From NCBI RefSeq assembly GCF_028389875.1, contig NC_084676.1, positions 8,928,001 through 8,992,000 of the forward strand: a stretch of DNA of 64,000 bases, read 5' to 3'. The translations under genes and the position numbers were made by a program. Under the pieces are notes generated by a model that saw only the letters and a list, made by a program, of their open reading frames with translations, had not been told where the DNA came from and did not search any database. Source of the DNA: Rhea pennata (Eukaryota; Chordata; Aves; Rheiformes; Rheidae). Within the stretch, counting starts at the first letter, position 1, and each line of letters starts with the position of its first letter. Of this stretch, positions 53,001 through 64,000 are shown one piece after another.

Positions 53001-56000
53001 ACAGAAGTAGCTCCTAACCTTGAGGTCATGGCCATAAAGTGGTCTTTTGGAAGCAGTTTTCCATATAAAAGCTGGAGTAATCATTAACAGTATGAAAATA
53101 TCCAGTATTTCCATTTGCAAAATAGTGTGTAAATAGTAGTGAGATTCTACTTGTTGACTGCATAGTACGGAGAATCTCACAGCAATAATATTCTTGATAG
53201 GGTAAGTGATGCCTGAGGGAGCCATTTTCAAATATAATATTGTATTGAGCTTGCATCTAATAACAAAAATTTGAGTTTATCTATATATATATATGACAAT
53301 TTTTTTTAAGTGGCTGATGTTCTAATAATCCAGTGGCAACTTAGAGAGCTAAAGGAGTAGCAAACAGCAGCTTTACTTAAACCAGCAAAGGATCTTGAGA
53401 TGGAGACTTTAGTTATTCAAGGAAATAAGAGTCACTAAACTAATTGGTTGGTTTGATAGTTGTGAGTGGTAAAAGTTTTTGAAGATTGTCCTCAAAGACA
53501 GTCTAGGAGTCATAAGCATACGTGTGAAAGGTGGCTTTTTTTTCTTTCATTTTATCTCCTTGAGGGAGCGTAATTACAGATCTTTTTTCTCCCACTCACC
53601 ATCTTTCTTGACCTGTATTTTTTTAACTCATTTTTATTGAATTCAAGAACATGCAATTACATTGTTGACACAACGTAAATAATTTATTTTTGTTCCTCCC
53701 CAATCTTCAACCACAGCTGGCGTTTTTTAATGATCCTTTCTTCCCAGAAATGTCTTCAGAAAGTCTCTTTACTTCAGACCATCTGATCCAATATTATTAG
53801 TCTAATATTCACCTCTGGCAGACTTTCTGAGTGCTCAAGGCTAACTGTCTCCATTTGTCTACCCTGTCTCTGATGAGCGGTATCTTGCTACCCATTATCC
53901 CAAGAGAGGAAACGAGTACTTTCTAGGCATGAATTAGGCACCAGATCAACGTGGGATAGAAGACGTGTCTGTGGCTCTGCTTGTGGCTAGTTGCTGTTAA
54001 TAAATTGTCTGGTAAAGCAGAGAGGACACTGAGAAACTTTTACCTTGGGTCACATCCTTGCTGTACCACAGCCTTGACACTGCGTGCTGTAAGAATCAGA
54101 TTTCCAGCTCCCTGCCTACTGAAATCACCACATCTTGTTCATTTTATGGCATAAAAGTGTTTGCCTTTTTTATATGTTTCTCGTCAGACCATCTTAGATT
54201 TATGAAGTGCTTCTGTTTGTTTAGCAACAGGCGGTTGCGCTATGAACTTTAATCAATGGATAGAAGATGGGCAGTGTTCCCAGTTACGGGAATTGCTAAA
54301 AGGAAACTGCTTCGTTGGAACGACCTTGGGAGGCAGCCGGGCCCGCGGTGCGGTGGGGAGCAGCAGGTTGCTTGTGAAGTGCTTTACTTCCTTTTATCCA
54401 TGACTTGAGCACTAAAAAAAAGTTGTAGAAAGCCTTTGTACTGTAGGAGACTGTTAATCTCTGTTCTTTCAGGAAACAGAGCACTCCTCTACACAGAAAT
54501 CGTGTTTCTCTCCCAGCTTTGGTGTTCTGCAGCAGAGTCGGCGTTACTCCATCAACCCCCGCGCGGGTCTGGGGCACTGGGCGTTCCTGAATGCTCATCC
54601 TAGTCCTCAGGAAGGCTTTTCCTGTGGTCTGAAAGAGGTCACTTGGCTCTTCTGACCCATCTTCTCCTCTGTAATTAGTAAATGGGCAGTGCCTGAAGCT
54701 GTGTGCGTAATGTACGTTTCACAGGAGATTATTGAAAAATCTATCACAAAGCTGAGAAAAGATTATTTCTGTGAACCTAGTTTCTCTAGGCTAGTCTGGA
54801 AGTTGGCCAGCTGGGCAAGGCCTTTCTACAGCATTTTGTGAGCAGATAAAATCAAAGGGGTGTTTAACGAACATGAGAATTGTGCAAGAGTTGACGCAGA
54901 GAGGTAGGACTGCACTGAAGAAGCCCTAGCAAACAGCAGACGCAAACTGTACATAGCATCCAAATGTCTGTGCAAGACAGCTCATCTGCTTGTTCTAAAT
55001 TGCTTCTGTCCTCCTGTTTTTGTGTTTTAAACAGACAGATTCAGAAGTCCTACAAGGAAGCTATTTGATACAAAAGATTTCCCAATCACTTAGTGTTTTT
55101 GTTACATATTATAATCAGTATCCACTTTGCAGAGCAATTAATACTAAACGTATAGCTGAATAAATGCCTTTCAAATAGAAACTGGTCTGAAATATTTTTA
55201 AAAAATGAATGACAACATCAAATTAACTTATAACAGTCTTCTGTTCTTCAGTTGGGTCTTTTATGTCTGCTGTTGAGCAAAAGAAACAAGGGCAGGCGTA
55301 TAAGTAGAGACAGACAAAAGGAGAAAGAAGAATGTAAGAATTAGAAAGTAATGTAAGAATGAAAAATTGTTTTCACAATACCATTATTTAGCACTATGTA
55401 AGCACTTTTAACATTGATTAAAGAAATTTATATAATTGGATTTTTTTTAAAAAATAAATAGTGGCTACTACTGGGAAATGCAGAGAATTTAAATAACCTT
55501 TAGAACCGTAACCTTTGCAGGAAACTTTTATTTCATGTTGGTTTGTAGATAAGGACGCTAGCCATCTGCAGAGGGTTGCCTGACAGCACTCAGGGCTGGT
55601 TCTCCTTTAGGGCAGATGGGGAAAGGAGGTTAGCAGGAAGCAGCCTTTGGCCTGGCTGTGAAGCAATGTGTGGACGTGTGCCTTTGAAGCATAGCAGAAC
55701 ACCTAATCTACTGTATTCCTGCACCACGTCTCATGATATAAACACCTAATTAATTGAAAGACAGTATTCTTCAGGCAGTAAATGAGGACAATTGAACTCT
55801 AAAGCAAAAATGAGACTCAGGATCATCACAAGAAGCCCTTTTGCTGTGAGTCTGTTAAAGTATTGTGAGCATTTTTTCCTGTTGCAGATCAAGCCAATTA
55901 TTTATGTTAAAAGAATGATTTCTTCTCAAAGGTTTAGAAGAACTGGGCCACTGTTGCCTGTGTAGTTTTCCCTTTGACTAATTTTAAAATGTATTGTGCA

Positions 56001-56758
56001 GTTCTTCTGCTGGCTCGGGTGATTAAGAGTTATTAATGGATCAATTGCTGAAAAGATAATGTCAAAAAAATGTTACTGTAGCCTGAACCATGGAGCAACA
56101 GTTTATTGGTGAAGCCGTAGTTTCTTTTCTTTAAGCCCCAAACCTCCTTTCCTTTGTTTTTCGTTTTTTTATGTTTAGAAGCTATGTGGTTTTCATCTCA
56201 AGTTTTCCATTAAACTTAGGTTCTAGTTGTGTTATTGTTGTTTAATTTTACAGAGTAACTTCTTTGCTGTTCTTCCTGTTTAAGTCATTTGTATGGGCTA
56301 AGCTTGAGACTTGTAATTACCTTTCAAAGGTTACTATGGGAGAGCTGAAGCAAGTCTAGCTGAGATATCAGTTTGCCTCTTTTGGGATTTGTGTGTTGCT
56401 GTTGGCAAGTACCTGAGAAACAGGCACTCAGTCTAAAGCAACAAAGTACTTTTGGTGAAATATTTGAATTTCTGGAATAAGATACTTTAAAATGCTTCCC
56501 TCTGTGAGTCTGAGCACCTTTCTACTCTTGCTGTGGCCGCTGTTAGAATCAGATAACTTTTGACATAGTAACACGTAGAGATTTTATTCTGAATGTGAGA
56601 TAGGGCGAAGTGATACTATGAAATGGTCCAAATCACTGATTTCTAGCTGTTGTGCTGTGTCCTTTAAGAAAGCACATCAATGTGCTACCATTCCCTGTTT
56701 TTGTTCTGTGAAGACTATTGTGCGACTGTTTACCCAAGCCATGTTTTTAATGCCACAG

Positions 56759-56963
56759 GGAAGATCATGCCTACGTTGAGAAGTGCTGGAAAGATGTTCA
56801 GGTAGGGGACTTTGTGCAGCTGCAGTGCAACGAGACCATCCCGGCCGACATCCTCTTGCTGTATTCCTCTGACCAGAATGGGATCTGCCACTTGGAAACT
56901 GCCAACCTCGACGGGGAGACCAACCTCAAGCAACGACGGGTTGTGACAGGCTTCTCTGGCCAG
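56759..56963 (+). CDS. ATP10B: ATP10B coding exon 3: actuator domain with DGET motif
   Basis: The exon is bounded by acceptor TGCCACAG and donor GTGGGT and is 205 bases long. It starts by completing Lys157 (or Arg168 after the alternative exon). It encodes [11 protein letters not shown] (165-175), [12 protein letters not shown] (180-191), then [15 protein letters not shown] (200-214). The DGET loop (208-211) is the catalytic actuator motif of P4-ATPases that dephosphorylates the aspartyl-phosphate intermediate, in place of the TGES of P-type ion pumps. Local GC is clearly higher than in the surrounding intron. It ends on a complete codon (Gln225). Either upstream N-terminal block joins it without a frame shift. 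Confidence 0.95.
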
Positions 56964-59900
56964 GTGGGTCTGCCGAGAGCCCGGCCCGTGCGCATAACAC
57001 TTGGTCTGAGCCCCTTTCCATGCCGGCTCCTGGGTGAAATGCAACACGTGGGGCTTCTGATGGGCTACTTGCTCCGATGCAGTTACTGAAACACGTTTGG
57101 CTGCTGGTGCTAATACCCTGTACCCAAAGCAGCAGTTTGTCCCAGAAGACTTTTTGTTATGCTGCGACAGGCATGGAGGTAAAAATCTCAGACAGAACTA
57201 GTTTGCCTTCCTTTGGCGAAGAGTGCTTAAAGCGTAACACACCCTGTCTGAGACTGACCCAGCCCTTCCCTACGCACGGGCTGTCCGTCACAGTGCGCGG
57301 CGCAGCCGGACGCAAGGCCGTCAGAGAGGAGCCAATTACTTACCCTTGGAAATTGGAATACTGTTCATGGCACCCCTTTCGAAATGGGTGTCAGGCTGCT
57401 TTAGGGATTTTGCTTCCCTGTTGCACCTGATGCACAGTGGCACGTTTGGTAGGCAGGTACATACGTGACAGTTTGATACGGAGTTGTTCTAAGGCACAGT
57501 AACCTGAAACAGTGAAGACCTTTTCTAGGAGTGCAATGAGTAATTGAATAGGAAATTAGGATAAATTAGCATATGAAAAGTTAACTAAAAATTGAAGGTG
57601 CAATAGGTTTGATGTATGTTTGAATGTTGGCAGAGATTTGATTTAAGTGCTTAAAAGCAACATTTTTTTTCTGTACATCATATAATTTCTTTTCTACGAA
57701 CAATTAACTGGAATATTCTCTTGAATCATCTTTGATAAATCTGAAGTTAACAAGAAAATATGACTTACGGTTGCATTCTCTACATTTTTGAAGATTTTTT
57801 TTCAACCACACTGGGACAGTTTTTCAGATAACACAGAAGTTTAAGCAGCTGTAACATGTGAAAATGAATATTTTGTTCCATCGGAATTGCTGCAGCAGAC
57901 AGGAAATATAAAGACTTTGCAGATAATTCTAGGAATTACATGCATTTATTTAGCCATTACTGGCATTAGACCAATCTTTTGGTTTTGTTCAGGGTGGGGA
58001 GAAACAGGTGTTAGCAAGAAGCAACCAGATTCCTTAAACAAAAGTAGGCCATTTCCATGGTAAATTGTGGCCAGGTGCTATAATCCAGTTTTACTTAGTC
58101 TTTCTTCAAATGGAAATCACCTTGCAGGCATACTTTAATGGGCTTTCCCAGGTTGTGGATGCTGTACTATAAAGCACGCCTTCTTCAGTGCTTTCTTACT
58201 ATGGTTAGGGAGGATCTTTTTCCTGAGAAAACCCCCCAAATTTATTATGCAGAGATTTAGCAAAAAACATTATACTGCCTACTTAAATAGAAAAAATAAA
58301 AAATGCTGCATTTATGTGATGTGGCCATACTTCACACATTAGGCTTTGTATTATACTTTTTATTTTTTAAAAAAAGTAAAGTGCCCTAGTATTACGCCAA
58401 ATGCAGACTTTTGCTTTGCTTGTTTTATAATACAAGTCTTCCTTTAAGTCAGAAAACCACTGTATAGTGCTTATACTTATAAAATCTTGTGTTTCATAAA
58501 CCCAGTGGAATGCAAGTCTGCCTGTGGTAATACCCAATATTCAGGAAGGTCAGAGCTTAAACAGTCAACTACATCACCCTGCTATTTCAAAGTAGTAGAG
58601 TAAACAAAATGTTGACTGAAATAAACAGTCACTGTATGCTCAATATCATGTACAAGTTTTAGTGTACATGTCTGCAACTTCTTCCTTATTCTTTGTTCTT
58701 TGTATAGTCCTGTGATTTATGTGCTGCATAAAACTTACTCTGATTTAATAGTATTTATAAAATTATGAAACTTTAAGGAGGGAGGAAATATATATGAATG
58801 AGTTTCATTCTTTATTTCATGATATACTTAGGAATATTGCAGTTCTAACTGTAAAAGACTGAGAGGAAGGAAACTTTCTTTCCTCCTTTTAAACCATTTT
58901 CTGACCTGAATTTTCAAATGTAAAATTCTTGTAATCAAAAGAAAAATATTTTTTGAGAGAAGAATCATCTTTCTCCACCTCCTTTCTAGCTTGGAATCTA
59001 TTAGTTGTTGCATGAGTAATAAGCCACCCTCCAGGTTCCTTTGATATATTGCTGTTTTCCTATTGTATACATATTTCCAGCACACCAAATATGCACTCAT
59101 TTTCCTATTGATTTTACTGAGCTGAACAAAATTCAACAGAGATTAACAATATTTCTTAAAAGTGATTCTTAAAATATTCAACCTCAGGGGTAGAAGGTAA
59201 ATAAAGTGCCTTTATATACATCAAGCTTTTGTTTTTCCTCCAATATTTATTTTTATATCAGACTCTCTACTCTCTTGTACTTAGATCATTTTTATACATA
59301 AAATATATATGAATATATATCTTGCATAGAAAAAAAAACAGAACAGAAAAAGTAAATTAAGAATTAGAGCCTAGTAAAGAAAAAATTCATATTTTAAACT
59401 GGGAATGTGAGGAGTTCCTCTTGCAGTATGATAAAATTGTTATAAATTCTAATGAAGGATTCCTAAGATTTGCAGTTTCTGAAGGAGTCTAATCTCTGAA
59501 AGACTCTCTTGCTTTACAGTAAGATAGGGAGCCCCAGTAGCAGACCTAGTTTCCAGCTCTGAACTTTCCTAATGGGAGGAGTTCAGATTCAAGTGGGTTT
59601 CAGATCTTTAAGTGTTTTATTACAAAGCAATATTGATAATATTGATTATCTCTTTCATGTTTCTCACTTTTTTTTTTTTGCCATTTCTTAATCTAAATTT
59701 AAGATCTTACCTGTCCTTTCAATTAGAAAAAGAAAAAATGTTATTGCAGTCAAGTACCTTTGGTGCAATCCTGTTTCTGTATGAAGACTGTGCCAAGCCT
59801 ATGTCCTTGAACACGTGAGGAATCAAATGAAAGTGTTTATTGTTGTTCAGCTCCAAGCACTTTCAACTGAACACTTTGCCTAAAAAGCTGTCCTGCTTTG

Positions 59901-60482
59901 ACTCTTCCAGTGCTTTTAACTGTTTCCAGCTCCTTCCTATTTTTGATTCTGTTGTGTATTTTTTTGCTTTTAGTCTTGCTTTTAGTCGTATTTGAATGTG
60001 ATGCACACATTCAAATTCCCAGGCTCTCATTTTTATGGTCATATTCTCCCAGACAGTAAAGCGCCTTTCCCCACACATTTCAAAATCCTGAATAATCTTG
60101 CATTTGAACTTGCTTTGGTTGAAGTCTGTTGTTATTTTATAAAGAAGCCTGTTTGCTATATCCACCTTAAATGAAAGCAGATGCTTTCATTAATTGGCAT
60201 CAGTGATGTCTTGTCCAATACCCAGCATTTTCTTCAAATAATTTGACTAGTTGTTAAACTAGCAGAGGAAAATCTCAAATCTGGTACAGCATAATACTAT
60301 CCTTCTTGGAATATGATTCATTGGATTTTAGTAGAAGGTGAGGAGAAAAATAATGCTCTAGGAATTTATATTTTCTCTAATCTGGTTCATGTCATATTGG
60401 CACATTTCAGAAAATGCCTTCTCTTGAAAATGTATTTCAGTGATAAAGGATTATATGCAATACCTCTTTTCCCTGACATGTC

Positions 60483-60682
60483 ATAGGATCATATAATAAT
60501 TCCAGTTGGAAGAGGCCTCAGTAGACTCTAGTCCAACCTCCTGCTCAAAGTAGGGTCAGCACTAAAGCAGATCAGGTTACTCAGGGCTTTAGCCAGTTGA
60601 ATCTTGAAAACATCCATGGATGGGGACTACATGACCTCTCTGGGCAACCTGTTCCACTGCATGATGTATTCCAACATCAAGT
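60483..60682 (+). mobile_element. CR1 LINE fragment, + orientation
   Basis: Recognisable CR1 text runs through the fragment: GTTGGAAGAGGCCTCAGTAG, AGTCCAACCTCCTGCTCAAA, CAGGGCTTTAGCCAGTTGA, ATCTTGAAAACATCCATGG and CTCTGGGCAACCTGTTCCA. It is truncated at the 3' side. It lies in ATP10B intron 3. Confidence 0.9.
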
Positions 60683-61559
60683 AAAGACAGGTGAGAGAGG
60701 CTGAAGCTGAAGATCCTCCAGCATCAGAATATTGATTTTTCTGAGAATATGCTTGTGTTTGTTCCTCTTCATTAATAGGCTGTGGAGTAGTGCAGTTGGC
60801 ATATAGCATGTTTGTCATTTTACTAATTGTAAATTACTACAGAGAACACCTCTTCAATTACAAGTTCATGCAGGTTCATCAACAGATTCCTAAATGACAT
60901 CTCTTGGAAAGAGGAAGGTTCTAGTATTAAAAATACAGAAAGGTGACAAAGTGTCAGAAAGTGAACTTGCCTTAAGAAAAGAGGTCATGAAGAGATCCCT
61001 AAAGAGAACAAGGGGACTTTCTTAGTAGAAATGTGTTTTCATTTAAAGATCTCAAGATGTTTTATTCAGTTGATATAGAATGGAATACAAAGTATGCCCT
61101 ACTGTGCAAAAATCAGTGTGTTGGTACCTGATTTCTGATTAATTACTAATGTCTTGGTCAGAGTCAGATGATAAGTTAATAGAAGCTGCAAATACAAGAA
61201 TTCAGATTGCTCACCACATATCTCTAACTTAGGCAGGAGTGTAACTGTGTGACAGTTGTGGAAGACACTGTAATAATAAGCAAAAGACAGTACTCGTCTA
61301 CACAGGCCACACTTGCACATTTCTGAGCAGCAGCTTAGCAGCTGTTAGTATCTGCACGTGGTGTCTGTTTTACTGGAAAGGGGTAGAAATAGACACTTAA
61401 AATTATTTATAATGAAATGAATTTTTGTTTACCACATAAGAAAAAGGCTAGAATTGTAAAACAGAGGAAGTAAATACTTTGCAGGAAAGCTGTGAAGCTG
61501 ACCTCCACATCTATTTTCTGAGGAATATTTGGGTTTTGGTGGTGAGGTAGATTTGCTAA

Positions 61560-61608
61560 GCCCCACCCCCCCACCTTTTCTTTCCCTTTTCCCCCCCCCT
61601 TTTTTTTA
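61560..61608. repeat. C/T-rich tract upstream of exon 4
   Basis: C-rich and T-rich blocks form a nearly pure pyrimidine tract of about 49 bases, with only a few A at its left end. It ends about 156 bases before the exon 4 start. Confidence 0.85.
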
Positions 61609-61764
61609 AGAAACCTCTGATACTGTGTTAACGTTTACAGGAGTAAAGCTTATCTGTTGCTACTGTCATGGAATGTCTATAACTGTATTTAGGTGCTCTT
61701 AGTGGTATTCATTTCAAGTATTTGTTGGATTTGACATTCATTCTCAGTGTGTTTCCTCTCGTAG

Positions 61765-61850
61765 AATACTCCGTTTGAACCAGAACTTTTCGAAAACATC
61801 ATCATCTGTGAAATGCCTAACAATGATCTCAACAAATTCAAAGGGTACAT
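61765..61850 (+). CDS. ATP10B: ATP10B coding exon 4: actuator domain continuation
   Basis: This 86-base exon lies between acceptor TTTCCTCTCGTAG and donor GTAAGT. It begins in phase 0 and encodes residues 226-253 plus two bases of codon 254 (presumably Met). The peptide contains FEPELFENIIICE and PNNDLNKFKGY. FEPELF followed by LNKFKGYM is the ATP10B pattern; as I recall, ATP10A and ATP10D have different residues here. This exon is the best evidence for the paralogue assignment of the common part of the gene. The remaining exons (rest of the actuator, phosphorylation and nucleotide domains, TM3-TM10) lie beyond 64000. Confidence 0.92.
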
Positions 61851-64000
61851 GTAAGTGCATTTTCTGTCTGAGCTTTAATATTTCACTTGGTGGGGGCTGG
61901 ACGGAAGCAATTTATTTCATAGGAATTGGTGGATGTTGCTACTATTCTGGACTCAGAAGTCAGTATAAGCTGTAAACTTGAATCTGTGTTTCCAGCCAAA
62001 GCAGGACCAAGACTTGACTTTGAATTTGCAGTTGTTTCATATAAATTGTCCTTACAAGACTTCAGCTGTTTTCAGAATTCAGACATTCAGTCCATTTACA
62101 TTTGACCTATGGGTTAGGCTAGGGTAGATTTTAGATATAAGTCTTCCTAATGCTTAAAGGTGTTCAGCTGCATGGCTCTGGTTTTTTCATATTTATGGCC
62201 AGAGGGAAAAGATATTCAGGATCTAGCTGAGAAACCTGATTTTCTTCATACAGCTGGGAAAAGCAAGCAAGTGAGCAAGAAAAATCTGACTTGATCAAAG
62301 CATTAAACTAGTATAAAAATGTAAGCCTCACTATGTATGCGAGGAAAAAACTACATCATGTATTACCTATGTTCTTTCTTTTGTTAAATAATTCTGAGAT
62401 AGGCACAATGCTTAAGTCTATACTAGCAAATTCAGTAGATCTAAACCCATTTCCTGGCCATAGAGTCAAATTGTGTGGCAGAGCTCATGTACTAGCATTC
62501 TGTTTCCCTCGGCTGCTTTTGAGGGGCCTCCTCAGCATGGTCCATGCTGTTTGGTTCGTGCTGATGCTCACACCATTTCAGGGCATTGCTTGGAGTACTC
62601 GCTGCCCCAGAACAAAAGCATGCCCAGATTATACCAACAATTCAGTTCAACAGTTCTTGTGCTAGCATCCAGGTCCAAGCCCTGGTTCTGTTTAGTTTAC
62701 TAATAGCTAAACTAGTAGTTAATGCCTCTGGAGGAATGGAATAAGAGCTTTGCACCTGGAATAGCTGGAAATAGCCAGATTCTCTAACATGAGGAAAACA
62801 GCAGGTTGTATGCTATTAGCACTGACTATTTCTAATCTCATCTTGAGAATTTATGCCATGCAAGGATGGTGCCTCTAATAGCAGTGCCATTTCCCCTCTA
62901 ATGTAATATCTTAACAGGGAAAAACAGGTCAAGTTCATATTGATCACTGGCTGCGGTTTACTGTCTTGGAGGACCATTGGGTATAATCTAAATCGAAGCA
63001 ATCCTTCAACTTATCCTGCTATAGTGACACAGAGCACTGAGATTGTGGATATGCAGGCTATATGTCACAAGCAAACACACAAATACCACATCCTTAGGAT
63101 CCAGAATTGGCTTCAAAATCTTCAAATCTCTGCTAAAACTCTATAACAGAAATTTCTTCTGGATATACCTATTATCTCACCTGCTTGATGGAGTATAGAA
63201 TTAATCGTCTATTATTCCTAGTTCAGGGATAGATAAAAGAATTTTCCAGTAAAAACTTTTCACAATTAGCTGAGGTTTTTGCCTTCAGTCTGCTGCTGTT
63301 CAAACCATTTTGTAAACTCAAATTACTCGATTCAAACAAAAAGTGAAATCTCAACAAAGAAAGGTGTAACCAGCTCACACTGGCTATTAAAAGAGGTACA
63401 TACCTCTACAATGTCATCAGATTACTTTTTTCTCCAGGAATCTGTAATAAATCATTGAACCTCTAATGCCTTGATATAAGACTGTAGTAGTGCTGAAGAA
63501 CTCTCTGCTAAAATGGCAACAAAGAACTTAGTTGTGTCCATCAGCACACCTGACCACAATGACTTCTGACCAAGCAGACACTGCAAGGCTTCTACTAAAT
63601 TGTTTCCCCAAGGCTGAATCTAGAGTCCTACAAAAAGAGGTTTCTGGGATTATTTTTACATGTTAACAAGATATTTTCATTAATATTTTTTAAGTAGCAC
63701 AACACATATAGGATACTTAAATCTCATTCACCAAAATCTGGGCTTTGCATACACAAAACACTTATAACCCACCTGGTGTTCAAATGCCAGTGAAGGCAAC
63801 CGAGCTTCTGTAATTAGTAGCTGCTTTTAAAACCATACACCCTCCCTCTAACACATTGCAATGACCTGCTCCTGATTTAACACTGCAAGTCAGAGCTGCC
63901 TTGCAACATTTTTCTCTAGAGTCTTTGAGCAAAGCCATTATTCTATCAATGGTAGCTATTTGAGGCCTAAACCTATTAATTCAAGTTTGAGATTATATAT
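61851..64000 (+). other. ATP10B: 5' part of ATP10B intron 4
   Basis: Intronic sequence after the GTAAGT donor, running off the window edge. I see no coding exon, transposon or notable repeat in it. Confidence 0.7.

Larger units (their letters stand above)
45074..56758 (+). other. ATP10B: ATP10B intron 2, hosting the alternative exon
   Basis: GT-AG intron of about 11.7 kb. It contains a 30-base T run (46075-46104), the CpG-rich flank, the alternative ATP10A-like exon and a diverged CR1 element (from 49418). It also has small CpG-rich patches near 54290-54360 and 54520-54590. I see no other exon between 47172 and 56758; the open frames there are short and have no recognisable family motif. Confidence 0.8.
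56964..61764 (+). other. ATP10B: ATP10B intron 3
   Basis: GT-AG intron of about 4.8 kb between the two actuator-domain exons. Its first 500 bases are CpG-rich relative to the remainder (notably 57270-57325). It contains a CR1 fragment near 60483-60680 and a pyrimidine-only tract at 61582-61608 that precedes the exon 4 acceptor. No further exon is seen. Confidence 0.8.

Overview
This window is vertebrate nuclear DNA, most likely from a bird, and certainly from a sauropsid. The evidence is an AT-rich background, very few interspersed repeats, and the fact that the only recognisable transposons are two diverged CR1-type LINE copies (about 49.4-50.1 kb and 60.5-60.7 kb). It contains the 5' part of one gene on the + strand, ATP10B, a class-5 P4-ATPase (phospholipid/glucosylceramide flippase). 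I found no other protein-coding gene, RNA gene, CRISPR array or prokaryotic feature.

Layout. From 1 to about 43.5 kb there is no supportable coding exon. This stretch is intergenic DNA and/or 5' non-coding introns of ATP10B. It holds microsatellites, several very long A/T homopolymers, a few small CpG-rich islets (near 4.55, 18.3, 19.65 and 39.05 kb), a pair of related ~80-bp elements (8.85 and 9.78 kb) and AT-rich homeodomain-like palindromes. The canonical coding region starts at 43518, in an exon with a strong splice acceptor 20 bases upstream, so at least one non-coding leader exon must lie further upstream. The canonical exons are 43518-43792, 44879-45073, 56759-56963 and 61765-61850. 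They splice in perfect phase into about 254 N-terminal residues: cytosolic N-terminus, TM1, TM2 and the first part of the actuator domain with its DGET motif. The gene runs off the right edge.

The most notable finding is a further coding exon at 46669-47171, between canonical exons 2 and 3. It encodes, in one uninterrupted exon, a complete alternative N-terminus plus TM1-TM2 that looks like the paralogue ATP10A rather than ATP10B. It has its own ATG with an in-frame stop just upstream, a consensus GT donor in the same phase as canonical exon 2, and a CpG-rich upstream flank that could be a private promoter. It can therefore replace canonical exons 1+2 and splice to the common exon at 56759. 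The locus would then make two flippases with different membrane entrances and different cytosolic tails: one with an acidic dileucine motif, the other Lys/Cys-rich without it. This may be an ancestral ATP10 alternative-first-exon arrangement kept at this locus. That evolutionary reading is inference; the exon itself is read directly from the sequence.
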